Shown here: in pieces, positions 1-5,328 of the stretch
Layout of the letters: the number at the start of each line of letters is the position of its first letter
How positions within the stretch are numbered: the stretch's first letter is position 1
Source of the DNA: a virus
Virus record (IMG/VR): IMGVR_UViG_3300042503_001307
Location: 1 to 32,022 of that record
Reading direction: 5' to 3' (one strand)
Length of the DNA: 32,022 nt
Position numbers and translations under genes: made by a program
Notes under the pieces: generated by a model
The model's input: the letters and a program-made list of their open reading frames with translations, nothing else
Told to the model about the DNA's origin: nothing
Databases searched by the model: none

Positions 1-758
1 GACTGTTCCCGCTTGTCGGTAGTGGTCGCGCTCGGCAGCACCCCGTAGGTGGTTTCCAACGCGCGAAGGAAGAACTCTTGCACCTCGGCGCGGCTGCGAA
101 CGGGGGCAGCGGCGAAGCGGTTAGCCTCGGTCACGGCAGCGTCCTGCCCCGCCTTCCATCCGGCGATCACCTTCCGCACATCCGCCATGCGGTCGCCCAT
201 GTTGCGAGTGTGGCGCAGGGTGAACCCGGTGCGGGATGCGAGATGGTTGGCCGTCATGGTGTTGTTGCAGACCGTGCGGATGAACGCGCAGTCGCCCCGG
301 AGAGCCATCGTGCCGTCGAAGGCTTGCGCCAACAGCAGGTAACCCTTGGACAGGTCGCCACGGTTGCCGATCTCCACGGTGTCGCCCTTGAGGGAGCAGA
401 ACAGCGTCTTCCCCCCACGCAGCGTACCCGCGCTATCGACCTTGACGGTATCGTGCGCCCCGAACTCATACGCGAGGTCGAAGAAATCGCCCACGCTCAC
501 GGGGGAGTACTTCCGCGAGTGGAGGCCAAGGATCGCCCAATTGTCAGACCGGACGATGGCCTTGAACTCATCGGTGCTGACCTCGCCCATATCGCGGAGG
601 TTCACGGTGAGGTCGGTGGACGCGAGGATTTCCCAAGGCGCGACGATCTGCCGTGCCTCGGTCGGGGAGGGGTAGGTGTCGAGGGCCTGCGCGAGGCCGT
701 GCCAAGCCTTCGACTGGTAGACGGCGACGGTGTCGGACGATTCGATAAGGTGAGCCAT
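1..758 (-). CDS. DUF932 family phage/plasmid-like protein, C-terminus cut by window edge
   Basis: An open frame runs leftwards from the ATG at 758 to the window edge without a stop (252 complete codons). The protein starts MAHLIESSDTVAVYQSKAWH and contains an AWEILASTDL-like segment, a TVCNNTM motif and a DMADVRKVI-like helix; this order is typical of the DUF932 / TIGR03299 'phage/plasmid-like protein' family. The biochemical role of the family is not established. The start is chosen because a sigma70-like promoter (823-850) and a leader stem-loop lie just upstream and the family N-terminus fits. The gene is G+C-rich, unlike the late genes beyond 4 kb. Family members usually exceed 250 residues, so some of the C-terminus is missing. 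Confidence 0.85.
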   Translation of the reverse strand, partial: MAHLIESSDTVAVYQSKAWHGLAQALDTYPSPTEARQIVAPWEILASTDLTVNLRDMGEVSTDEFKAIVRSDNWAILGLHSRKYSPVSVGDFFDLAYEFGAHDTVKVDSAGTLRGGKTLFCSLKGDTVEIGNRGDLSKGYLLLAQAFDGTMALRGDCAFIRTVCNNTMTANHLASRTGFTLRHTRNMGDRMADVRKVIAGWKAGQDAAVTEANRFAAAPVRSRAEVQEFFLRALETTYGVLPSATTTDKREQ

Positions 759-800
759 GATGATGCGTTTCCTATGCCCGGAGATGGGTCGGGCAACCCT

Positions 801-850
801 GTAGCAGACTTGCTACCCCATCACTATACACCGGATTCCAGATGATGCAA
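801..850 (-). promoter_or_regulatory. Leftward sigma70-like promoter and 5' leader hairpin of the DUF932 gene
   Basis: On the minus strand TTGCAT (850-845) is followed after exactly 16 bases by TATAGT (828-823). The predicted start point near 816 coincides with a stem-loop, GTAGCA-agtc-TGCTAC (816-801), so the transcript would begin with a hairpin. A second, weaker GC-rich hairpin follows before the ATG at 758. Confidence 0.7.
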
Positions 851-1123
851 ATAGTGGACGAGATATTCCGCGAAATAAATCTTGATAAAAATTTTCAGAA
901 TTTCCTTGCATTGGTCGAAATGTGTGATCGGGAATCGATCACCTGGGCATCGCCCAGGAACAATTGCTAGCATCCAAAAACGACATGAGAATCAGCGAGA
1001 GTCAAGGAAAAACCAGAAAAAAATCGCAAAAACTGTCACGAAGCAGCAGCTCCTTTGGAGCAGCTGCTGCTTCTGCTGCTTCGTGACAGTTTCGCAAAAA
1101 TTTCACAATGTTAATTTTGCAAA
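851..1123. other. Gene-free stretch with tandem strong hairpins
   Basis: No convincing gene is seen here. The 882-1130 reading frame on the plus strand runs through inverted repeats and ends in an A/T-rich tract, so it is taken as a shadow. The stretch holds two back-to-back 7-bp hairpins (GTGATCG-ggaat-CGATCAC at 924-942 and CCTGGGC-atc-GCCCAGG at 942-958) and the long inverted repeat listed separately at 1030-1092. Positions 851-880 contain a degenerate copy of the AGATATTCC element found upstream of the 3.6-kb promoter. Confidence 0.6.
1030..1092 (-). repeat. Long inverted repeat (20-bp perfect arms), possible second terminator
   Basis: Arms AAACTGTCACGAAGCAGCAG (1030-1049) and its exact complement (1073-1092) flank a 23-base loop that itself contains CTCC-ttt-GGAG. 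The left arm plus loop can alternatively pair as AGCAGCAGCTCC with GGAG-CAGCTGCTGCT, so two folds compete. Read leftwards the stem is followed by a T-rich tract (about 1029-1005), so it may act as a second terminator behind the one at 1124-1168 and insulate the DUF932 gene. Confidence 0.75.
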
Positions 1124-1168
1124 AAAATAAAAAAAACCCCCCGCGCCCTTATCAGGCGGCAGGGGGCA
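1124..1168 (-). terminator. Intrinsic terminator of the leftward 1773-1184 operon
   Basis: Read on the minus strand, a G+C-rich hairpin (GCCCCCTGCCGCC ... GGGCGCGGGGGG) runs straight into a run of eight T residues. It lies just beyond the stop codon of the small membrane protein gene at 1184. Confidence 0.85.
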
Positions 1169-1183
1169 TCACCATTGTTTGGT

Positions 1184-1372
1184 TCAGTACGGATAGCCGT
1201 ACTTCCTCATGACGGTGAGGACGATTGCCCTCATCATCGGCACGGCACAGAGAACTGTACCGACGATGAGCGGGATCGGGTTGGTTGGTGGGACTAGCGC
1301 GATGAAGGTCAGGAGCAGGCCCGTGGTGAACGCGGAGAGGTAGACGAACGCAGGGGTGATGTGGTGTCGCAT
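1184..1372 (-). CDS. Small two-helix membrane protein
   Basis: A 62-residue protein starting MRHHITPAFVYLSAFTTGLL. The start is at 1372 because AAGGAG lies seven bases upstream and it sits two bases after the stop of the preceding gene; a longer frame upstream is out of place. Two hydrophobic segments (about residues 8-27 and 30-50) separated by a proline/asparagine turn, followed by a basic tail (VMRKYGYPY), suggest a small inner-membrane protein. It is the last gene before the terminator at 1124-1168. No family was recognised. Confidence 0.75.
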   Translation of the reverse strand: MRHHITPAFVYLSAFTTGLLLTFIALVPPTNPIPLIVGTVLCAVPMMRAIVLTVMRKYGYPY

Positions 1373-1374
1373 GG

Positions 1375-1773
1375 TTACTCCTTGACGAGGCTTGCGTCGA
1401 TGTACTGGGTGCAGTCCTTGGTGGGCGGGATCATCCGCACCGGATCTTCCATCAGAGCCTGCAAGAATGCGGACAGACGACGGGGCGAGAGGTGTTCGTA
1501 ACCCACGAACCGATCCCCCCACATGGCATACGCTGCCATGACGCGCTCGTTGAACAGGATGGCCTGATCGTCCGTCGCGGGAACGAAGTCAGCGGGGAAC
1601 TCAAAGCCGATCAACTGGAACTTCTTGCGGTCGGTGGTTTGCGGGGCCACTTCCCCGTCATACCGGATGGCTGCGACCATGTAGTTGCAACCTTCCTTAT
1701 CCATGATGTCGCTGATGACCTTGGTGCGGGTTTCGGACAGACGGGCGAAGATGCTTTCGATTTCGGGAGTCAT
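1375..1773 (-). CDS. Hypothetical early protein, 132 aa
   Basis: The product starts MTPEIESIFARLSETRTKVI and is a soluble, mixed alpha/beta protein. The start at 1773 is preceded by AAGGAATCACC, the same ribosome-binding context as several neighbours; the frame is open 25 codons further upstream but that part overlaps the promoter and leader hairpin. It is the first gene of a two-gene operon with the membrane protein at 1184. The middle of the protein (MVAAIRYDGEV, FELIGFEFPADF-like) shows no motif I can tie to a function. Confidence 0.8.
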   Translation of the reverse strand: MTPEIESIFARLSETRTKVISDIMDKEGCNYMVAAIRYDGEVAPQTTDRKKFQLIGFEFPADFVPATDDQAILFNERVMAAYAMWGDRFVGYEHLSPRRLSAFLQALMEDPVRMIPPTKDCTQYIDASLVKE

Positions 1774-1794
1774 GGTGATTCCTTGGGTGATGTT

Positions 1795-1848
1795 GTCGAG
1801 TAACGCACTCGACTGGGGGTACTGTAGCACGGGATTGGCCGGGGTCAA
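1795..1848 (-). promoter_or_regulatory. Leftward promoter plus 5'-terminal leader hairpin
   Basis: On the minus strand TTGACC (1848-1843), a 16-base spacer and TACAGT (1826-1821) form a sigma70-like promoter. The predicted start near 1814 is immediately followed by the stem-loop GTCGAG-N7-CTCGAC (1813-1795), then the ribosome-binding site and the ATG at 1773. Confidence 0.75.
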
Positions 1849-1878
1849 GTGGAATCCGAAGATTTCTTGGCCCCGGCC
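1837..1878. repeat. Inverted repeat overlapping the -35 box (copy 1)
   Basis: GGCCGGGGTCAAG (1837-1849) and CTTGGCCCCGGCC (1866-1878) pair over 13 bp with one G-T wobble. One arm contains the -35 element of the promoter at 1821-1848. A more perfect copy lies at 2294-2335. There is no T run after it, so it is not a standard terminator and could be an operator. Confidence 0.7.
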
Positions 1879-1885
1879 CTGGGGG

Positions 1886-2221
1886 TCAGACCGCAGCGAC
1901 GCGCTCCTTATACGACGCGCACCAATGGGTTGGGGTGTTCGCAGGGTAGTTCACGAACCCGCGCGTTTCCATCTGAATCAGAGCGGCCTCTGCGGCGAAC
2001 GGATCGTTCCACTTGTCCATTGCCTGCCGCCACTCTTCGTAGGGCATGACATTGAGCGAAAGAACCTTACAGACGGAGTTGACCTCGATCGTGCCGATGT
2101 GCATGGCTTCGCACCATTCCTTCGACGGCCCTTCGATGACGATCTCGCGGTCGAACCGCAGAGTCCATGTATCGCTACCGAACTCACGGACGAGTTGCTG
2201 CTGCCAGAGAACGAACTTCAT
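1886..2221 (-). CDS. Hypothetical early protein, 111 aa
   Basis: The product starts MKFVLWQQQLVREFGSDTWT. The ATG at 2221 is preceded by AAGGAATCATCACCA, a ribosome-binding context shared with the 2980 gene. A predicted helix (PYEEWRQAMDKWNDPFAAEA) and an aromatic C-terminus are visible; no family was recognised. It appears monocistronic, between its own promoter (2278-2305) and the inverted repeat at 1837-1878. Confidence 0.78.
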   Translation of the reverse strand: MKFVLWQQQLVREFGSDTWTLRFDREIVIEGPSKEWCEAMHIGTIEVNSVCKVLSLNVMPYEEWRQAMDKWNDPFAAEAALIQMETRGFVNYPANTPTHWCASYKERVAAV

Positions 2222-2251
2222 TGGTGATGATTCCTTGTCAGGGGTGATGTT

Positions 2252-2305
2252 GTCGAGCAACGCACTCGACTAGATGAAAGGTAACACGAAACTGGCCGGG
2301 GTCAA
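2252..2305 (-). promoter_or_regulatory. Leftward promoter plus 5'-terminal leader hairpin
   Basis: TTGACC (2305-2300), a 16-base spacer and TACCTT (2283-2278) on the minus strand. The predicted start near 2271 is directly followed by GTCGAG-N7-CTCGAC (2270-2252), nearly the same hairpin as the one at 1795-1813, then the ribosome-binding site of the 2221 gene. Confidence 0.72.
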
Positions 2306-2335
2306 GAAGTTTCTGAATATTTCTTGACCCCGGCC
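2294..2335. repeat. Perfect 15-bp inverted repeat overlapping the -35 box (copy 2)
   Basis: GGCCGGGGTCAAGAA (2294-2308) is the exact complement of TTCTTGACCCCGGCC (2321-2335), with a 12-base A+T-rich loop. Both arms carry a TTGACC, one being the -35 element of the leftward promoter. It lies just beyond the stop codon of the 2343 gene, so it could serve as operator, as terminator without a T run, or both. Confidence 0.8.
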
Positions 2336-2342
2336 TTGGGGG

Positions 2343-2594
2343 TCAGGGACGGGGGAAAGCAGCCATCACGCGCTCTACCCACTCCGGGGCAGGTTCGATG
2401 ATGTAGGCCGTTCCCGCGTCGATTGCTTCGAGGATCGACGGGCAGACTTCTTCGAAGGGGCAGTCGCAGGGAAGATCTTCCCCGTGCGACTCATGGACTT
2501 CCCCCCTGCCGTTGCAGCAGGGGCAGGAAGCGGAGGCGGTGAGTACCCATGCCTCGCCTCCGTTGGGCGTGAGGCGGAAGGTGGGTGGCTTCAT
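2343..2594 (-). CDS. Small cysteine-rich protein with a DnaJ-type CxxCxGxG motif
   Basis: An 83-residue protein with ATG at 2594 preceded by GGAGGT and overlapping the previous stop as ATGA. It contains CPCCNGRGEVHES near residues 24-36 and then a CDCPFEEVC cluster, which together look like a zinc-binding site related to the CxxCxGxG repeats of DnaJ-type proteins. The C-terminus is short and helical. The rest matches nothing I recognise. It is translationally coupled to the 2980 gene. Confidence 0.78.
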   Translation of the reverse strand: MKPPTFRLTPNGGEAWVLTASASCPCCNGRGEVHESHGEDLPCDCPFEEVCPSILEAIDAGTAYIIEPAPEWVERVMAAFPRP

Positions 2595-2980
2595 GCCGCA
2601 CCTCCGATCTCGACTGCGTACCCGTGCTCCAAGGCTTCCACGAAGCCGTCCCATGCCTCCCGTTGGGACGGGGAAAGTTCGCCGCGCGGAGCGGCATCGG
2701 CTGCGATCATGCCGATCAGCCGTTGGGCATCCGCAGGGCTGCGGTACTTGTCTCCGGCAAACTTCCGGATTGTGGCGCAGACGGTCGGGTCGGGATGAAT
2801 CTCCATCCAAACCGTGGCAGTTCCCGACGAACGAGACTGGAAGGAAAGCCGGGTCGTGTTGCCCCAAGGGGCAGTTTCGTCGCCCAACGAGAACGAGAGG
2901 TAGATGGTTCCGGATGGGGCCGAAATCTCGGCATCGATCCAGTAGACGAGTCGGGCGGTTTGCCAAGTTTCAACTTTCAT
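2591..2980 (-). CDS. Hypothetical early protein, 129 aa
   Basis: The product starts MKVETWQTARLVYWIDAEIS and shows beta-rich N-terminal strands followed by a helical C-terminal half (SPADAQRLIGMIAADAA, REAWDGFVEALEHG). The ATG at 2980 follows AAAGGAATCATCACC. Its promoter is at 3003-3030 with a very short leader. The next gene (2594) overlaps its stop by four bases. No known family was recognised. Confidence 0.8.
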   Translation of the reverse strand: MKVETWQTARLVYWIDAEISAPSGTIYLSFSLGDETAPWGNTTRLSFQSRSSGTATVWMEIHPDPTVCATIRKFAGDKYRSPADAQRLIGMIAADAAPRGELSPSQREAWDGFVEALEHGYAVEIGGAA

Positions 2981-3002
2981 GGTGATGATTCCTTTCAGGT
3001 GG

Positions 3003-3030
3003 ACTATGCCACCGATTTCAACAGAGTCAA
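3003..3030 (-). promoter_or_regulatory. Leftward sigma70-like promoter for the 2980-2343 operon
   Basis: TTGACT (3030-3025), 16-base spacer and CATAGT (3008-3003) on the minus strand. GGTGG-catagt-CCACC places the -10 box within a small hairpin-forming sequence. The leader is only about 16 bases long and lacks the separate 5' hairpin seen at the sister promoters. Confidence 0.65.
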
Positions 3031-3050
3031 GGCGTTTCAGACGATTTTTC

Positions 3051-3089
3051 GGGGAGGGGGAGGGGGGCCGAAGCCCCCCATCCTCCCCG
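3051..3089 (-). terminator. G/C hairpin downstream of the 3098 gene
   Basis: Read leftwards, GGGGAGGATGGGGGGC-ttcg-GCCCCCCC...CTCCCC forms a long G+C stem with a stable TTCG loop, placed directly after the stop codon of the 3580-3098 gene. There is no T run after the stem, so termination efficiency is uncertain. Confidence 0.55.
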
Positions 3090-3097
3090 CTAGAGGA

Positions 3098-3580
3098 TCA
3101 GACCTCCACCCCTGCGAGGGCGTGGATGTTGCTCACCTTGATGGTGAGGACTTCGGGGCGATCCCCATCGAGGATCGCCGCGCGCTTGCTCGGCGTGAGC
3201 ATCGACAGGTAGTCCTCCCGGCTCACTTCGGCCCCATCGACCATGTAGGTCGAGCGGGCAGACTGGGGAACGCCATCGATGGTAACGCGCAGGTACTCCG
3301 CGCCCTTATGGGTGATCAGCCAAGGGTGGATGGCCCACTCGCCCCATGCGAGAGGCTGCACCTCGCCGCGTTCCCCGGAGGCGATCGCCAACTGGACGCT
3401 GGCAAGGTTGCCGAACTCGACTCCGGTACGGACGACCATGGTGGTGCGCTTGGAGAGGCTGCGGCCCTTATGGGCAGCGGCTGGTTCGGTCGAGGTGGTG
3501 TACTCGATCCGCACGAATTGGCCCTTGCGGGAGCGCAGGGTATCGATCATGCGGGAGGCAGATGCGGAAGGCTGAAACAT
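3098..3580 (-). CDS. Hypothetical early protein, 160 aa
   Basis: The product starts MFQPSASASRMIDTLRSRKG and is basic in its first third, with AHKGRSLSKRTTMVVRTGVE followed by beta-rich sequence (EWAIHPWLITHKGAEYLRVT) and a helical stretch (SREDYLSMLTPSKRAAILDG). The start at 3580 is supported by a purine-rich site (AGAGGATCACCACC) and the promoter at 3635-3662. No family was recognised; the basic N-terminal segment would suit nucleic-acid binding, but that is a guess. Confidence 0.8.
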   Translation of the reverse strand: MFQPSASASRMIDTLRSRKGQFVRIEYTTSTEPAAAHKGRSLSKRTTMVVRTGVEFGNLASVQLAIASGERGEVQPLAWGEWAIHPWLITHKGAEYLRVTIDGVPQSARSTYMVDGAEVSREDYLSMLTPSKRAAILDGDRPEVLTIKVSNIHALAGVEV

Positions 3581-3604
3581 GGTGGTGATCCTCTAGCGTG
3601 CGTC

Positions 3605-3662
3605 AGTCGATCACGACGATCGACTTACATACACACTATACATCGGATTCGGGCAGAGTCAA
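3605..3662 (-). promoter_or_regulatory. Leftward promoter plus leader hairpin of the 3580 gene
   Basis: TTGACT (3662-3657), 16-base spacer, TATAGT (3640-3635) on the minus strand, the best match in the left block. About three bases after the predicted start near 3628 lies the stem-loop AGTCGATC-N5-GATCGACT (3625-3605). Confidence 0.8.
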
Positions 3663-3733
3663 GTACTGGAACAGATATTCCTGCACGAAGTTGTGTTTCG
3701 TGAAAGTCAAGTACGGGATCAGATATTCCGGCA
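3658..3733. repeat. 28-bp imperfect tandem repeat with hairpin between copies
   Basis: Copies at 3658-3685 and 3706-3733 match at 25 of 28 positions and share GTCAAGTAC, then AGATATTCC. Between them CACGAA-N7-TTCGTG (3684-3702) forms a hairpin. The first copy overlaps the -35 box of the leftward promoter; a degenerate copy sits upstream of the DUF932 promoter near 847-875. This looks like an activator or repressor site. Confidence 0.65.
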
Positions 3734-3766
3734 AAAAGTTTTTTTCGAATATTTGTTTTTTTTTTC

Positions 3767-3794
3767 TTGACTTGTCCGAACAGTATGGTATACT
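3767..3794 (+). promoter_or_regulatory. Rightward sigma70-like promoter with no gene behind it
   Basis: TTGACT (3767-3772), 16-base spacer, TATACT (3789-3794). The boxes and spacing are the same as at the gp32 promoter. The next rightward gene starts only at 5346, beyond a terminator, so the product may be an RNA. Confidence 0.7.
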
Positions 3795-3800
3795 TGGGTC

Positions 3801-4067
3801 CCCTCCCTGGGATCCGGGGGCTAGCTCGTTCCAAAAAAACCAAAAAGACCCCCCCCCCCTTCCTAAAAAATAGGGTCCCCCCTCAGAGACTCCCAAAAAT
3901 AAAAAGGGACCCCCTAAATAATTTCATGGGTCCCCTTCCAAAGATTCCCCCTTTTATTAAGAAGGTACTCTTTTGGTTCTTCTTTATTTTTTTCTCTATA
4001 TGTTACTTGTTACCAATAGTAAAAAATTTAACAAAATAAAAAACCCTCATTTCTGAGGGTTCTTTTT
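3801..4067 (+). ncRNA. Candidate orphan RNA with repeated GGGTCCCC elements
   Basis: The stretch lies between a sigma70-like promoter and an intrinsic terminator. No gene is evident: the one rightward frame (3767-4039) would have to start inside the promoter. GGGTCCCC occurs at 3796-3803, 3873-3880 and 3928-3935 and its complement at 3906-3913, so several mutually exclusive 7-bp stems are possible. An 11-C run lies at 3849-3859. The exact RNA ends and any function are inferred only. Confidence 0.4.
4042..4067. terminator. Bidirectional intrinsic terminator (copy 1)
   Basis: AACCCTCA-tttc-TGAGGGTT with T runs on both strands. It follows the stop of the leftward 4419-4081 gene and would also end rightward transcripts from the 3767-3794 promoter. 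It lies inside a 44-bp exact repeat. Confidence 0.88.
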
Positions 4068-4080
4068 TATTTATTTTTTG

Positions 4081-4419
4081 TCAAGGATATGCCATAGTTA
4101 ATCTATAATTACCATTTCTTAGTTTTTTAATAGAATGCCATCCTGTTTCGCCCTGTATATTAAGTTTGTCTGTAACAGTCTCTCCGTCATAAGATGTTGC
4201 TGATTCCAAATCATCTTCTAATTTAGCTTCCAAATGTCTGGCAAATGGATCTGATTCGTGAAAAATAGTTTCACCTTTATTTTTTAATTCAAGATATCTT
4301 CTTTGAATCGGATCTTCTGGATCTTTTTTGTTTGCTTCCAAAATAGCTCTTAAATTATTATTTTCTTCTTGAAGCTTTTGAATCTGACGCTTTAAGTAAA
4401 GATTTTCTGTAAAAGACAT
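4081..4419 (-). CDS. Coiled-coil N-terminus protein, 112 aa
   Basis: The product starts MSFTENLYLKRQIQKLQEEN and continues as a leucine-zipper-like helix to about residue 30, followed by a charged helical segment and a C-terminal part with GETGWHSIKKLRNGNYRL. The N-terminal coiled coil resembles those of the genes at 4951-5313 and 8979-9686, whose remaining parts differ. A TATAGATA box ends four bases before the ATG, consistent with late expression. Function unknown; a virion-surface or fibre-associated protein is a reasonable guess. Confidence 0.78.
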   Translation of the reverse strand: MSFTENLYLKRQIQKLQEENNNLRAILEANKKDPEDPIQRRYLELKNKGETIFHESDPFARHLEAKLEDDLESATSYDGETVTDKLNIQGETGWHSIKKLRNGNYRLTMAYP

Positions 4420-4449
4420 ATACTATCTATAAATTTTAACAAAATAAAA

Positions 4450-4475
4450 AACCCTCATTTCTGAGGGTTCTTTTT
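4450..4475. terminator. Bidirectional intrinsic terminator (copy 2)
   Basis: Same AACCCTCA-tttc-TGAGGGTT hairpin with flanking A and T runs as at 4042-4067. It follows the stop of the leftward gene at 4496. Confidence 0.88.
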
Positions 4476-4495
4476 TATCAAAATATAATTAAATA

Positions 4496-4933
4496 TTAAT
4501 TTGTAACCCAACCATTTTGTCCCCAGAAGTATGTAACAGATTGTCCGTTTTGTGTAACAACTAGCAATGTTGGTGGTCCAGGATAATAGGTATAAACTAC
4601 ACCATTCAATGAACCCTCTGGTGGATATACAAAACCATTTGCTGGTTGAGTTATTCTTTTCCCACTCTTTAATGTTCCTAAAGATGGTCCGTTATTAGGA
4701 GTAGGTGTACCATCTGAAGGAGTACTTGTAGCAACCATTGATGTTGATGGTCTGGGAGTCGGCAGGTCCGATGGGAATGGATTTGGATTGAATGGTTCTG
4801 GTTGTGGCTGTGGCTGGGGTTGTTGAGGTGGAAGATCTGGAGGGAATGCACTTAGTGGTGCATTCTCTCTCAAAGCTTGACGAATGTAAGATTCAGATAA
4901 TTGCTGAATCCATGTTTTATATTTTTTTCTCAT
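4496..4933 (-). CDS. Proline-rich protein, 145 aa, probable virion component
   Basis: The product starts MRKKYKTWIQQLSESYIRQA; after a helical N-terminus a PQQPQPQPQPEP tract and further proline/serine/threonine-rich sequence (residues about 28-75) lead to a C-terminal beta-rich domain with aromatic residues (TYYPGPPTLLVV, TYFWGQNGWVTN). The N-terminal WIQQLSES resembles the short leader peptides of other late proteins in this window. It lies between two other leftward late genes and ends at a terminator. No family recognised. Confidence 0.75.
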   Translation of the reverse strand: MRKKYKTWIQQLSESYIRQALRENAPLSAFPPDLPPQQPQPQPQPEPFNPNPFPSDLPTPRPSTSMVATSTPSDGTPTPNNGPSLGTLKSGKRITQPANGFVYPPEGSLNGVVYTYYPGPPTLLVVTQNGQSVTYFWGQNGWVTN

Positions 4934-4950
4934 TTTTTTTCCAAATTTAT

Positions 4951-5313
4951 TTAGTATCCTTCTGACCCAGAAGGACCTGATCCTGATCCTGGTAGGGTTT
5001 GTCCTGGTTTTAGAGCAGGCTGACCATATCCATACCCAAACGATCCAGGACCTGGCCCATATCCATGCCCAAACTCTCCAGGAACTTTAGGTTTTGGTGA
5101 TGGTGTTTGCGATGGTGGTTGTGATGGTGGTTGTGTTGTTTGAGTTGGTTTTTTCTTTCGAAGTGCTTTTGTAACTGACTGTACCGCACCACCACCAAAT
5201 AATGGTCTTAATATATCTCCAATACCAGCTTCTTGTAAGGCATGTCTTAATTGCCGATTTTCTTCTTGGAGCTGTTTAATTTTATTTAAATAAATTGAGT
5301 CAAATGTTCCCAT
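4951..5313 (-). CDS. Coiled-coil plus Pro/Gly-rich protein, 120 aa
   Basis: The product starts MGTFDSIYLNKIKQLQEENR and forms a leucine-zipper-like helix to about residue 30. A basic segment (KALRKKKP) and a TQPPSQPPSQ-type proline tract follow, and the C-terminal third is glycine/tyrosine-rich (GHGYGPGPGSFGYGYGQ). The helix resembles that of the 4081 gene. AAGGA lies upstream of the start, and a TATAAATA late box (minus strand 5336-5329) places the start of the RNA about ten bases before the ATG. Probably a virion accessory protein. Confidence 0.78.
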   Translation of the reverse strand: MGTFDSIYLNKIKQLQEENRQLRHALQEAGIGDILRPLFGGGAVQSVTKALRKKKPTQTTQPPSQPPSQTPSPKPKVPGEFGHGYGPGPGSFGYGYGQPALKPGQTLPGSGSGPSGSEGY

Positions 5314-5328
5314 ATATGTCCTTTTAGT

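Larger units (their letters stand above)
4027..4478. repeat. 44-bp exact direct repeat carrying a terminator (4027-4070 and 4435-4478)
   Basis: The two segments are identical over 44 bases and each contains the AACCCTCA/TGAGGGTT terminator. Each copy sits immediately downstream of a leftward gene (4081 and 4496). The intervening DNA is one complete gene (4081-4419), so the gene-plus-terminator cassette may have been inserted or duplicated. Confidence 0.85.

Noticed and set aside
78-845. Long plus-strand frame (255 aa) over the left block
   Set aside because: It is the complement of the DUF932 gene, whose protein matches a known family and has promoter and leader in the right place. High G+C makes long shadow frames common here.
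882-1130. Plus-strand frame of 82 aa
   Set aside because: It reads through the 1030-1092 inverted repeat and both 924-958 hairpins, giving a Cys/Lys/Gln-rich sequence of no recognisable type.
2343-2966. Leftward frame of 207 aa
   Set aside because: Only its last 83 codons (from 2594) have a GGAGGT site and fit the neighbour's stop; the earlier part is out of frame with the better-supported 2980 gene.
2585-3703. Plus-strand frame of 372 aa
   Set aside because: It runs across three leftward genes, their promoter and terminator hairpins, and the leader at 3605-3625. It has no ribosome-binding site. The leftward genes have AAGGA-type sites and coupled starts.
3600-4000. Contig chimera at the composition border
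   Set aside because: Both sides share the 16-bp-spacer promoter type with gp32 and the tRNA block, so one genome is more likely; only reads can settle it.
3767-4039. Plus-strand frame of 90 aa
   Set aside because: Its start lies in the -35/spacer of the promoter at 3767-3794, so the transcript would not contain the start; codons are runs of C and A.
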